The notes: generated by a model not told the origin, from the sequence alone. Positions 6,573-14,874 are shown, counted from the stretch's first letter. The stretch: 15,691 nucleotides of DNA from Verrucomicrobiota bacterium (GCA_029907285.1 JARYMD010000049.1:1-15691); one strand, 5' to 3'. Program-made: numbers and translations.

Positions 6573-8554
6573 AAACGACCATGGCATCCGAAGGTGCAAA
6601 AGAACGATTCCCAACTCGAGGCCGGCGGGCTGGTCTTGGTTTGCGAATTGTGGGAATTGGCCTGTTGTGTCTGCTTGTTCACGCCGGTGAGAATCCGTCC
6701 CTGAACAACCGGGTTGGCAGGACGATTTACGTCTCGAAGCTTGGCGATGACTCCGACGGCTCCTCCTGGGTTCATGCTTTCAGGACAATCCAACGCGCTC
6801 TTGATGCTGTGCCTGACGAGCGCGGCGGGCACCACATTGTTGTTCGGCCGGACACTTACATGGAAGCGAACCTTTACCCTGCACACAAGGGAGCCGCAGG
6901 CGCCTTCAACGTGCTTGAAAGCGATCACGATGGGCGGTTTGGATCAGGCACCAGTGGTTTGGCGGTGATTGATTCCGGTGATCCAACGCGTGGTTTCAAG
7001 AGCTACGACTGGTGGGGGCCATTACGTGCTTACAAGAAGGGATGGTCAACGGCGCACAAAGAAGAAACGTTTTCCGCTGTTGTCTGGGACCGATGGATTA
7101 TCAGGCACATGTACGTCACCGGCGGGGACGGAGGGCTGTTCTTCGATCTTGTTGACAAGCCGGAACCGTTCACGGTCCTCGTTGAAGATTGCGTGAGCAT
7201 CGGACGCGCCTTCGGCGGTGGCGTGGCGAACTTCCTATCGCGCCCCACTGAACCCTGCGTGTTTCGACGCTGCAAGCTGTGGTGCTTGGACTGGTGGGGA
7301 GACGCTGCAGGCGCTTACGTTCGTGCCGAGCACGCTGCGATGCCATCACACTCTGATGTGGTTTTTAATGATTGCACTTTGGCCGGGCCGGACAATGCCC
7401 TGCAGGCAGGCAACCCGGGATACGCGGGATTTACACGGGTCAAACTGAAGAATTGCCAACTGGTTTCATTCAATTTCTCACAGCCCAACGGGAAACCCGG
7501 GACCGGCGTAATTCACAGCACGATTGACGGTAAACTGCTGCAAGTCGATCTCGAAGATTGCACTCTAATGGGTTACAAAGTGTTTGGCGCTGGAACCAAC
7601 GACGTTGTTTACACCGCCAAAGGCGACGTCAAAGCTTATGTCCAGTTCCAACAGGATGTGCCCAAAGGCATCCACAGGCTCGGGCATTGGCCTGTCGAGG
7701 CCTTCCAGACGATCATGCCGTCGTCCGCTCCGATCCGAGCCGGTCTGCTGACGCCACATCAAGGTGACCTCGGAGATACGTGCGAAGCAGCACCAATCGT
7801 TTGGGAGGATCGTTTGATCCTTATGAAATGCGTTCGCCCGGCAAGCGGAGGAGCAAAAAGTGACTATTACATCACACTGGAAGATGCTGACTCAGGACGC
7901 GTCCTCGCCAAGTTCGGCGAAGGATACGGCCTTGCTTCGGCCCTTGTGCATGACGGTACATTGCATGTGTTCGCGTCCAGATACGAGTCGGGCACATGGA
8001 ATGACGTCACGCTTTTCAAGTCAACTAACCTCCGTGACTGGCAGCAAAAGCAGGTCGTTACCCAGGAGAACGAGCACCTGTTCAACAGTTCGGTCTGCTC
8101 AGATGGAAGCGGCCGATTTGTGATGGCTTATGAGACCGACGACCCGAAATTCACGCCTTTCACGGTGAAATTCGCAGTCTCAAGCAACCTTGTGGATTGG
8201 GTCAAACTCCCGGATGCAATCTTTGGCCCGGACCGCTATGCGGCCTGCCCTTGCATCCGGTCTCATGGCGGCTGGTATTACCTGCTCTATCTGGAGCACC
8301 GCACTCCGAGGTGGTACTTCGAAACGTACATCGCCAGATCAAGAGACCTCAAAACATGGGAGTTGTCCGCGGCTAATCCGGTCCTTGCCCCTGGCATTGC
8401 TGATGGAATCAACGCTTCCGATCCGGACATCATCGAGTTTCAAGGGCGCACGCTCGTGTATTATAGCGTCGGAGATCAACAAACCTGGTCCAAACTCAAA
8501 CGCGCCGTTTATCCCGGCCCGCTTTCAGACTTCTTCAGAGCTTGTTTTCCTTGA
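6569..8554 (+). CDS. Secreted right-handed beta-helix protein with C-terminal GH43-like beta-propeller
   Basis: I chose the ATG at 6569 (661 residues), just after AAGGAAA; the ATG at 6581 is an alternative with looser spacing. Residues about 18-39 (basic RRAGLGLR, then IVGIGLLCLLVHA) form a signal peptide with likely cleavage near VHA-GE. Residues about 50-385 look like a parallel beta-helix. They open with TIYVSKLGDDSDGSSW and AFRTIQRALDAVPD, as in pectate-lyase-like and NosD-like proteins, and then show repeated short strands around DCVSIG, FRRCKLWC, NDCTLAG and LKNCQLVSF. Residues about 395-650 resemble the five-bladed propeller of GH43/GH32-type enzymes (STNLRDWQQK, SSNLVDWVKLPD, SRDLKTWELS, ASDPDIIEFQGRTLVYY). 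It would bind or cleave polysaccharide outside the cytoplasm. Catalytic acids could not be assigned confidently. Confidence 0.72.
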   Translation: MKTTMASEGAKERFPTRGRRAGLGLRIVGIGLLCLLVHAGENPSLNNRVGRTIYVSKLGDDSDGSSWVHAFRTIQRALDAVPDERGGHHIVVRPDTYMEANLYPAHKGAAGAFNVLESDHDGRFGSGTSGLAVIDSGDPTRGFKSYDWWGPLRAYKKGWSTAHKEETFSAVVWDRWIIRHMYVTGGDGGLFFDLVDKPEPFTVLVEDCVSIGRAFGGGVANFLSRPTEPCVFRRCKLWCLDWWGDAAGAYVRAEHAAMPSHSDVVFNDCTLAGPDNALQAGNPGYAGFTRVKLKNCQLVSFNFSQPNGKPGTGVIHSTIDGKLLQVDLEDCTLMGYKVFGAGTNDVVYTAKGDVKAYVQFQQDVPKGIHRLGHWPVEAFQTIMPSSAPIRAGLLTPHQGDLGDTCEAAPIVWEDRLILMKCVRPASGGAKSDYYITLEDADSGRVLAKFGEGYGLASALVHDGTLHVFASRYESGTWNDVTLFKSTNLRDWQQKQVVTQENEHLFNSSVCSDGSGRFVMAYETDDPKFTPFTVKFAVSSNLVDWVKLPDAIFGPDRYAACPCIRSHGGWYYLLYLEHRTPRWYFETYIARSRDLKTWELSAANPVLAPGIADGINASDPDIIEFQGRTLVYYSVGDQQTWSKLKRAVYPGPLSDFFRACFP

Positions 8555-8559
8555 TGACT

Positions 8560-8582
8560 TTTGGCGCGGACATCCCGCCAAA
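8560..8582. other. Stem-loop between convergent genes
   Basis: TTTGGCG (8560-8566) pairs with CGCCAAA (8576-8582) around a 9-base loop, just after the stop of the beta-helix gene. It lies where the plus-strand gene and rpmB converge, a natural place for a terminator. However, no T-run follows on either strand, so a classic intrinsic terminator is not supported. The rest of 8555-8729 shows nothing else I can name. Confidence 0.35.
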
Positions 8583-8729
8583 GTGAAGCTCTGGATGCGT
8601 TTGGCCGTTGACGCGGTGAGATTTCCAGGCCAAGCAATGAGAGTAGCGACGGCCCGTTTGGCACTATGGCAGCTCACACCTGCTCGGTCTGCGGCGCAAC
8701 CTCGCAATCCGCTTCGGAGGTGCAACTGC

Positions 8730-8999
8730 TCAACCTTTGACGGCTTTTTCTTCCTTCTTCCAGGTCCGTTTCGGCGGTTTGACGATCAAGCCTTTCTTGA
8801 TCGCGCTGGCGGCGACCCGGACGTAGCGCACCTGCCCATCGACCACGGCTTTGACGCGCTGGAGGTTGGGCAGAAACTTGCGTTTGGTGATGGCGGTAAC
8901 GTGCGTGCCAATGCCGCCCTGCCTTTTCGGCTTGCCGCTTCGCCAAACCACGTTGCCCTTTATTGAGCCTTTGCCTGTCAGTTCACATCGCCTGGACAT
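8730..8999 (-). CDS. rpmB: 50S ribosomal protein L28
   Basis: The 89-residue product begins MSRRCELTGKGSIKGNVVW and continues through NLQRVKAVVDGQVRYVRVAASAIKKG, the characteristic L28 fold of the large ribosomal subunit. The C-terminus is lysine-rich. The start ATG is at 8999-8997; an in-frame extension to 9179 has no L28 homology and includes the promoter, so it is not coding. The gene converges with the beta-helix gene and diverges from rpmI. A promoter is visible 34 bp upstream. No strong Shine-Dalgarno site is seen in the short leader. Confidence 0.96.
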   Translation of the reverse strand: MSRRCELTGKGSIKGNVVWRSGKPKRQGGIGTHVTAITKRKFLPNLQRVKAVVDGQVRYVRVAASAIKKGLIVKPPKRTWKKEEKAVKG

Positions 9000-9032
9000 A
9001 GTAAAATCGAATTTCGTCTTGAAAGAACGCTC

Positions 9033-9062
9033 ATTATAGACACAGACGCATCCAATATGCAA
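9033..9062 (-). promoter_or_regulatory. Sigma-70-type promoter of rpmB
   Basis: On the minus strand, TTGCAT (9062-9057) and TATAAT (9038-9033) are separated by 18 bp. The perfect -10 box predicts transcription from about 9026, giving a leader of roughly 27 nt before the rpmB ATG at 8999. Confidence 0.6.
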
Positions 9063-9351
9063 GGGCAATTCTGCCGACGAATGCTGCAACACTGCAACGG
9101 TGGGCCCCCCATTGAGAATTGTGGTTACATCTGACTGCAAACTCGGCATGAGAGCAACACGACGACCCCCGCGTCGCAAAGCAGAGCCAGCCCCGCAAAG
9201 TCTTCAGGCGAACGTGGGAACAAATCAAACGGATGCCACTGCAAAAAGAAAGGCCATTCGCTGAGGAAATCATTCGTACAGCCGCTACGGTGAGATTCCC
9301 GGGCCGGAGAGGTGAGATGCGCTGCGGTCCAAAAAAATCGGCAGATACGGC

Positions 9352-9379
9352 TTGCACTTGGGCGCCGGCTTGCTATGCT
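9352..9379 (+). promoter_or_regulatory. Candidate promoter of rpmI-rplT
   Basis: TTGCAC (9352-9357) and TATGCT (9374-9379) are 16 bp apart, with a TG dinucleotide just upstream of the -10 box. Transcription would start near 9386, about 27 nt before the rpmI ATG. The match to consensus is moderate. Confidence 0.45.
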
Positions 9380-9412
9380 GTTTGTTCTTTTAGCGAGACA
9401 AATCGAAAGACT

Positions 9413-9622
9413 ATGCGAAGACCCAGAGCTGCGAAAACTCGGAAGTCGGTGGCCAAACGATTCAAGATTACAGCCACCGGCAAGGTGCTGCGTTCGCATG
9501 CGGGCCGGCGTCACCTGCTTGCAGGGAAAAACCCGAAACGCCGTCGGCGTCTGCGCGAGCAGGTGCTTGTGGACCCAACGGATGTGCATCGGGTTAAGGA
9601 GAGCCTTCCGTTTGGGCGTTGA
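9413..9622 (+). CDS. rpmI: 50S ribosomal protein L35
   Basis: This is a 69-residue, highly basic protein starting MRRPRAAKTRKSVAKRFKIT. It contains the L35 hallmark GKVLRSHAGRRHLLAGKNPKRRRRLR and ends with the expected VHRVKESLPFGR. It is a large-subunit ribosomal protein made in the cytoplasm. The start is set by homology to the normal L35 length; a weak GAAAGA ribosome-binding site precedes it. It is followed 71 bp later by rplT, the usual partner. The typical infC-rpmI-rplT order is broken because infC is missing upstream. Confidence 0.96.
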   Translation: MRRPRAAKTRKSVAKRFKITATGKVLRSHAGRRHLLAGKNPKRRRRLREQVLVDPTDVHRVKESLPFGR

Positions 9623-9693
9623 GTTTTTGATTGCATTGAAGCTGAACAAGAACTTGTTGTGTAATTTGAGTTCTATCTAGGGAGATTTGAGCC

Positions 9694-10065
9694 ATGCGTG
9701 TGACCAATGCTCCTGCGTCGCGGAAACGCCGCAAGCGAACGATCAAAGCCGCCAAGGGCTTTCGAATGCGGCGATCGAAACTTTATCGGTACGCGTCTGA
9801 TGCCCTTGACCACGGCAGGCAATACGCTTACCGGGACAGGCGAACCCGCAAGCGTGATTTCCGGGCGCTGTGGCAGATTAGGATCAATGCCGCCGTGCGG
9901 GCGGCTGGTTTGACCTACAGCCGATTCATCGAAGGACTTAAAGCCGCCAAGGTTGAACTGGACCGCAAAATCCTTGCCGACCTTGCGGCCACTGACGAAA
10001 AAGCTTTTGGCGAAATAATCAAACTCGCCCAAAACGCTCTTCAGACCAAGTCGGCCAAGGCCTGA
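9694..10065 (+). CDS. rplT: 50S ribosomal protein L20
   Basis: The 123-residue protein begins MRVTNAPASRKRRKRTIKAA and contains GFRMRRSKLYRYA, AYRDRRTRKRDFRALW and INAAVRAAGLTYSRFIEGLK, all diagnostic of L20. It binds 23S rRNA and is needed for early large-subunit assembly. An AGGGAG ribosome-binding site at 9679-9684 lies 9 nt before the ATG. In many bacteria L20 represses its own operon by binding an mRNA leader; I could not identify such a structure here. It follows rpmI and precedes pheS by 159 bp. Confidence 0.97.
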   Translation: MRVTNAPASRKRRKRTIKAAKGFRMRRSKLYRYASDALDHGRQYAYRDRRTRKRDFRALWQIRINAAVRAAGLTYSRFIEGLKAAKVELDRKILADLAATDEKAFGEIIKLAQNALQTKSAKA

Positions 10066-10224
10066 TCACGACGAGCCGGGCCGGGCTCTCGGTGGGCGGT
10101 ATGTGCTTTTTGAGTCTGAATCGGGCAGGCCGCGCGTGCGGCTAACCGCCAAATTAGTAACGGAAGCGACCGGGTTCGAGTCTTGGGCAACGCATCCTGA
10201 GACAGGCCGTGAGGAAACTGAGTT
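10066..10224. other. rplT-pheS spacer with a small GC-rich hairpin
   Basis: The spacer holds GAGCC (10073-10077) and GGCTC (10084-10088) around a 6-base loop just after the rplT stop. A TTTTT tract occurs only about 20 bp later, so it is at best a weak terminator. No T-box signature (AGGGTGGNACCGCG) is present. A good GAGGA ribosome-binding site at 10211-10215 serves pheS. Confidence 0.4.
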
Positions 10225-11232
10225 ATGCCTGGATTGGTTGAAGAAATTGAACCGCTTAGAGCAGAAGCAATTGCGGCATTTCAGGCTGCGTCAGACATTG
10301 CAGCGCTCGAACGTGCCCGCACGACGTACCTCGGATCAAACGGCCGTCTCACCTTGCTGATGAAACAACTCGGCAGCCTGCCGAAGGAGGACAGACCCGC
10401 GGCCGGCAAGTTGATAAACACGGTCAAAGCCGAGCTTGAAGAGGCCCTTGCAAGGCGCAAGGAAGAACTGAGTGTCGAGGCTTCTGTTCCGAAGGTGCCG
10501 ACTGATTTCACATTGCCGGGCCGGCGCCGGGCTTTGGGCCGGCTGCATCCGCTCACGCAGGTTACCGAGGACATTGTCCGCAGCTTCCGCAAACTTGGAT
10601 TTGCCGTGGCCGACGGTCCGGAAGTTGAAGATGATTATCATTGTTTCGAGGCGTTGAACATCCCGCCGGATCACCCCGCGCGTGACACTCAGGACACGTT
10701 CTATCTCGCCGGGACAAACGGGCTGCTGCTCAGAACCCACACGTCCCCGGTGCAAATCAGGGTGATGAAACGGCAACAGCCGCCTGTGCGAATTATTGTC
10801 CCGGGCCGCGTTTACCGGCGTGACAACGCAGATGCCACCCACAACCCGACTTTTCACCAGGTGGAAGGCCTGTATGTGGACCGCGGAGTGACCGTCGGAG
10901 ACCTGAAGGGGACCGTGGAATTCGTGTTCAAGGAGTTGATGGGGCCTGAGACCAGGATTCGGTTCCGTCCTCACTACTTCAGCTATACCGAACCCAGCTT
11001 TGAAATCGATTTCTCGAACCCGCTCACGCGCAAAATGGGCAAAGAATGGCTCGAAATCGCCGGATGCGGGATGGTTCATCCGCAGGTGTTTGAAAACGTC
11101 GGCTACGATCCGGAGGTCTGGACCGGTTGGGCATTCGGATTTGGGATCGAACGCATCGCGATGATCCGTTACGGCATCACTGATATCCGGTTGTTTTACG
11201 AAAACGATCTGCGGTTTCTGGCGCAGTTCTGA
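10225..11232 (+). CDS. pheS: Phenylalanine-tRNA ligase, alpha subunit
   Basis: The 335-residue protein has the normal length and layout of bacterial PheRS alpha. The N-terminal coiled coil (about 1-85) contains YLGSNGRLTLLMKQLGSLP. The class II catalytic core follows with ALNIPPDHPARDTQDTFYL (143-161), motif 2 GRVYRRDNADATHNPTFHQ (194-212), GCGMVHPQVFENVG (280-293) and motif 3 AFGFGIERIAMIRYGITDIR (303-322). It charges tRNA-Phe as an alpha2-beta2 enzyme with PheT. The GAGGA site 9 nt upstream supports the ATG at 10225. The pheT gene that commonly follows pheS is not here; the next gene, 6 bp downstream, is unrelated, so pheT must lie elsewhere. Confidence 0.97.
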   Translation: MPGLVEEIEPLRAEAIAAFQAASDIAALERARTTYLGSNGRLTLLMKQLGSLPKEDRPAAGKLINTVKAELEEALARRKEELSVEASVPKVPTDFTLPGRRRALGRLHPLTQVTEDIVRSFRKLGFAVADGPEVEDDYHCFEALNIPPDHPARDTQDTFYLAGTNGLLLRTHTSPVQIRVMKRQQPPVRIIVPGRVYRRDNADATHNPTFHQVEGLYVDRGVTVGDLKGTVEFVFKELMGPETRIRFRPHYFSYTEPSFEIDFSNPLTRKMGKEWLEIAGCGMVHPQVFENVGYDPEVWTGWAFGFGIERIAMIRYGITDIRLFYENDLRFLAQF

Positions 11233-11238
11233 GGTTAC

Positions 11239-14200
11239 ATGAACGCCGACAGAATCCTTCTGGGACAGGCGACTGTACTCAGGTTCCCGTTCTCATTGAT
11301 GGCTGATTGCCATTTGAGCTTCCCGGCATGGGATGCCGTGGCCACAACCAACGGCTTGTGCCGCGACAACATCCGCGCGCAGGCCAAGACCGGCACTCAA
11401 CCAGGCGCCACGGAAACACAACCCACCGCTCGACAGCCTCTGCCGTATCGGTCTTACAACGCCGATGCCTGTCTTGTGCACCATGCTCGTCATCTTCAAG
11501 AAGCCGGTCTCAAACTGCACGATCCATGGTTTTTCGTCAGCGCACGCAATCTTGGCAATAACCTGCGAATTGTGGCGTGGACCAGGAGCCGTGGACTCTT
11601 TGAGTTGAATGGCGAGGAGGCAGTGTCAAGCGGCCGGGTTTACACCTGCTTGTGCAAGACCGAATCGGGTTTGGCAATCGACCGTCTGACTTTTTCCTCG
11701 GAGGGGCCTTTGGTTGGCGGGCAGGCGCCGCAGGGTTTGCTCTGGGCATGCAGCGGCCAGGAGTTGGTTTGGGACGGAAAGCCGAACCCCATCGAGAGAA
11801 TCATCCCGTACACCTACGATTTGCGGCACGTTTGGCAGATTCCCGTCTCAGGAACACTGGGATCCGACGGGCTGGGCGGGGCTTCCAAAGAATTGGAGGA
11901 GATGATCGATCTGTTTGTTCGGCTTCGCGATCGCACGCCCGAGGAAACGGCGAAAGAACTGATCAAATTGGCGGCTGAACGCGCCTATGAACGCGCATCC
12001 GATTGCCTCCACAACGCCGTGGGAATCACACAAGACGGGCGTGAAGCCGTCTTTGTGCAGTGCGTGGGAACATTCGAAGATGTGGCGGGCAGGCTCATTC
12101 AGGCAGGCGCATGGCGCGCCATCGAGCTGGATCAAGGTGGATCGTGCGTGTGGATGATAAGCGACAAGGATTGCCCTGACGGGCGGGTGCTGGCAGTCAG
12201 CCATTATCACCGCCCTCGCGGCCTTGCCGCCCTTGTCTTCCGATTGAGGAGCATTGATGACTGCGCTGTCATGGGGCGCGGAGAACTCGTGCGACAGGGC
12301 GTGCTCGAGACCGTCGGCGATGAAACCCTCCCCAGCACAGACCCACGCGTCCAGGCAGCGCTCGACATACTTAGGCGGGAAGGACAGTCTGATTGGCGGC
12401 GGATTGCCGATGCCCAGCCGACACTAAAACGCCGCTATTTCGTTCAACATCGGGAACGATGGGCAGAAGTGAAGGCCGCCTTCGAGCAGCAGCACGGTGC
12501 GCCATTGGTTCCGCCGTTCGACCTTGATACGGAAGAGTGGCGCATTGACCGTCGCACATCGGAGCGGTACGGGTTGCCTTTCCTGTTCGGGCCGGACATG
12601 TACCAGAAGTTTTCGCAGATCGCCACCGCGGGAGTGCGGCATCTGTGCAATCCGCTCGCCTATGGTGCATGTGACCCGACGCGCCTTTACAGTGACGCGT
12701 TTGTGGCAGTGCACGCGTGCGCGCTTGCGAAGTTTTTGAAAACCGACATTTACCCGACCGTGCGACGCCGATTGGATCGGCCTGCCAAAGCGGTGGCAAG
12801 GTTTGTCGGAGCCGCCACAGTGCGGCTGGTTGAAGATTTGTTTGGCGGGATGAAGTTCGACGCGGTGATTCGGCTGCTGAAACGTCAGCCTGTGTTCGTA
12901 TTGGCCGGGGAAACACGTCCGCACACTGCGCGTTGGATTGAACTGCAGGCGCGAATCCTTGCAAGCGCAGGCATAACAGTGGTCACGACCAAGGATTACC
13001 GGATCAGCACTGCGGTCAACATAGTGTCGCTTCTAACCCAGATTCTCGGCGCGAGCGGAGGTGGAATGTGGACTTCGAGCCATAGTTCGGTGGAAACAGG
13101 CGGGTTCAAAATCATGGGGCCAAACGGCGGCCAATTGTTGCCTGAAACTTACGAGGCGCTCGTCAGGTATTGCACCGAGTACGTTAACCTCGCGATGGGA
13201 CGCGGGCTGACGATCAAAGCCCGCCGCGATCATCAGAACATTTTCCGAACCATTACACACGAGCTGAACGGGCGGCTGCTCGCGCACGTGCTGAAACCAT
13301 CGTCCGCCGAAGTCGAATCCATAAACACGGCCTTGAGCCGCGGCTTTCCGGTCGTTGTCAACAGCGTCAACGGCGCAGGTTACAGGAACTTCGTCGCGTA
13401 CCTGCGGGCAATCGGCGTGAGCGAGACGAACCTGCAGCGAATGAGATTCGTGCTGACCTCTGAGGAGGGGCCTGAGTCCGGGTTTGTAATCTCCAAAGGC
13501 AGAGACGGTTTGTTGACAGTGCTGCATGACGGGTCAGATATGACCCGCCTTTCGGCTCTGAAAACCGTGCCTTACCACCGGTTCACCGCGGACATGCCGG
13601 TCGGGACAAAAATCTGGGAGTTGGACAATGACGCAGACCGGTTCACCGTGGGGGAAATCGTCCCCGAGGATGCGGTGGCGAAATGCAAAGAGTTCGCCCT
13701 TGAAGTCGTCGATCTCGGCAACGGCCGTGCCATGGCAAGATACTCGCCAAACAAAGGTTTCCTGACACTCGACCGCATCGATTTCGAGCAGGAAATTAAA
13801 GCCGCTCTGGACAAAGGCGACACCACTGTGGTCCACCTCCACACGGTCGTTTCAGGCGAAACATGGAAAGAATTCGATCAGGATTTGCGCCGGCGGTATG
13901 GTGACAAGTACGACTTCGCTTACTGCCGCGTGGGGTTCAAAAACCTCAAGGAGACGCTGGACCGCATCGAAAAGTGGTTCTTCAATTCGCGGCACCGCAC
14001 GCTGACATTCGTTGATCAAGCCGGAGTAACACACACGATCCGCCGACGCCGCCGGTTGCTCATCTTGAGTCTCGAGGAAGAAAGCGGGGGGCGCGGAAGT
14101 GGATATCGCACGCCGCTCCGTACTTTGAACATGGAAAATACGCTCGCATCGCCCGAGAAAAGCGCGATTGATTCAGCAAGCGCCACTTTTGCGTATTTTG

Positions 14201-14874
14201 CCCGCCAGTTTTTGAACTGCGACTCCGACCCGCGCGCTGCGGCTTTCAGCCAACTTCATTTGTTGGAGCAAACACACGCCGAGCATCGGCTGAGAAGCCG
14301 CGTGGACGAGCGCGTTGATGTGCGCTTGACAACCAATGAGGAAATTGGCCGGCTGAAGTCAGGCGCTGAATACGCGACAAGAATGGCGGAGTTGGAGGCA
14401 ATTCGAGACAACCAGTGCAATTTCTGGTTGTCACTCGCGCGCTGCGTTCAGCTCGGGGGCGAAACCGGTCTTCACAAGGTCAGACAGGTCCTGAATGAGG
14501 TTGTGCCCGAGTGGGCGGGGTTGTGGCTGAGGATGACCGGCGCGCTTTACATGGAGGAGCCCTTGCCGGGCGGACAGTCAAGACCGGAGGGCGCTTACTT
14601 CAGGTTCGAACCCGGCGACCGAATTACTGCCTTGAAATTCCGAGCATCCGCCACGGATATCACATTTGGCTTGAAGTACTATCTTGATTCCGACGGGAAG
14701 ACGCCTGCGCCCGAGCTCCGCCGACAAACATGGGAATTGTTGGGAGAGCGACTGATTCGCAGAAACCTTTATCCGGTGCTCGAACGCCATTCGGTGCCGT
14801 GGGTTTACCGGAAATCCGAAGCTGAACTTGCCATGGTTGACCGCCTTGCTCCGTCTCAGGCGCTGTACCGCTGA
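11239..14874 (+). CDS. Large fusion protein: phosphodiester-glycosidase-like module + alpha-D-phosphohexomutase
   Basis: The 1211-residue protein starts 6 bp after pheS, with GAGG just upstream; an ATG at 11299 is an alternative. No signal peptide is seen, so it is probably cytoplasmic. Residues about 258-336 resemble the C-terminal part of NAGPA-type phosphodiester glycosidases: HNAVGITQDGREAVFVQCVG, then GAWRAIELDQGGSCVWMI, where known members have a DGGGS-like motif. From about 455 the order of phosphohexomutase motifs is complete: ATAGVR (462-467), catalytic phosphoserine loop TSSHSS with Ser614 and GGFKIMGPNGGQ, metal loop DNDADR (796-801), sugar-specificity loop EEESGG (946-951), and phosphate-binding loop RASATD (1135-1140) in place of RxSGTE. 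The mutase part is longer than usual, and the DGDADR and TASHNP consensus motifs are altered. It may interconvert hexose 1- and 6-phosphates; the substrate is unknown. The mutase call is strong; the glycosidase-like call is moderate. Confidence 0.75.
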   Translation: MNADRILLGQATVLRFPFSLMADCHLSFPAWDAVATTNGLCRDNIRAQAKTGTQPGATETQPTARQPLPYRSYNADACLVHHARHLQEAGLKLHDPWFFVSARNLGNNLRIVAWTRSRGLFELNGEEAVSSGRVYTCLCKTESGLAIDRLTFSSEGPLVGGQAPQGLLWACSGQELVWDGKPNPIERIIPYTYDLRHVWQIPVSGTLGSDGLGGASKELEEMIDLFVRLRDRTPEETAKELIKLAAERAYERASDCLHNAVGITQDGREAVFVQCVGTFEDVAGRLIQAGAWRAIELDQGGSCVWMISDKDCPDGRVLAVSHYHRPRGLAALVFRLRSIDDCAVMGRGELVRQGVLETVGDETLPSTDPRVQAALDILRREGQSDWRRIADAQPTLKRRYFVQHRERWAEVKAAFEQQHGAPLVPPFDLDTEEWRIDRRTSERYGLPFLFGPDMYQKFSQIATAGVRHLCNPLAYGACDPTRLYSDAFVAVHACALAKFLKTDIYPTVRRRLDRPAKAVARFVGAATVRLVEDLFGGMKFDAVIRLLKRQPVFVLAGETRPHTARWIELQARILASAGITVVTTKDYRISTAVNIVSLLTQILGASGGGMWTSSHSSVETGGFKIMGPNGGQLLPETYEALVRYCTEYVNLAMGRGLTIKARRDHQNIFRTITHELNGRLLAHVLKPSSAEVESINTALSRGFPVVVNSVNGAGYRNFVAYLRAIGVSETNLQRMRFVLTSEEGPESGFVISKGRDGLLTVLHDGSDMTRLSALKTVPYHRFTADMPVGTKIWELDNDADRFTVGEIVPEDAVAKCKEFALEVVDLGNGRAMARYSPNKGFLTLDRIDFEQEIKAALDKGDTTVVHLHTVVSGETWKEFDQDLRRRYGDKYDFAYCRVGFKNLKETLDRIEKWFFNSRHRTLTFVDQAGVTHTIRRRRRLLILSLEEESGGRGSGYRTPLRTLNMENTLASPEKSAIDSASATFAYFARQFLNCDSDPRAAAFSQLHLLEQTHAEHRLRSRVDERVDVRLTTNEEIGRLKSGAEYATRMAELEAIRDNQCNFWLSLARCVQLGGETGLHKVRQVLNEVVPEWAGLWLRMTGALYMEEPLPGGQSRPEGAYFRFEPGDRITALKFRASATDITFGLKYYLDSDGKTPAPELRRQTWELLGERLIRRNLYPVLERHSVPWVYRKSEAELAMVDRLAPSQALYR

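Larger units (their letters stand above)
9000..9412. other. Non-coding divergent region between rpmB and rpmI
   Basis: This 413-bp stretch carries the rpmB promoter on the minus strand and a candidate rpmI promoter on the plus strand near its right end. The middle (about 9063-9350) has no recognisable gene, tRNA or known leader. One weak inverted repeat (CGACG and CGTCG around a C-rich loop) lies near 9160-9178. The rpmI frame stays open upstream to 9233, but the predicted peptide has no ribosomal-protein or IF3 character. The infC gene normally found before rpmI is not present. Confidence 0.55.

Noticed and set aside
9000..9179. In-frame upstream extension of rpmB
   Set aside because: It spans the rpmB promoter, and the extra residues are not part of L28.
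9233..9412. In-frame upstream extension of rpmI, or remnant of infC
   Set aside because: The peptide shows no IF3 features, and the L35 start at 9413 gives the normal family length.
10170..10190. GGTTCGAGT-like tRNA T-loop motif
   Set aside because: The flanking bases do not form a T-arm stem, and no anticodon arm or acceptor stem can be drawn.
10066..10224. T-box leader for pheS
   Set aside because: The conserved T-box sequence and a convincing terminator/antiterminator pair are absent.
10103..10360. 85-residue plus-strand frame between rplT and pheS
   Set aside because: It runs out of frame into pheS, has no ribosome-binding site of note and no recognisable sequence.
10336..11079. 247-residue minus-strand frame
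   Set aside because: It is the antisense shadow of pheS, whose class II synthetase motifs are intact on the plus strand.
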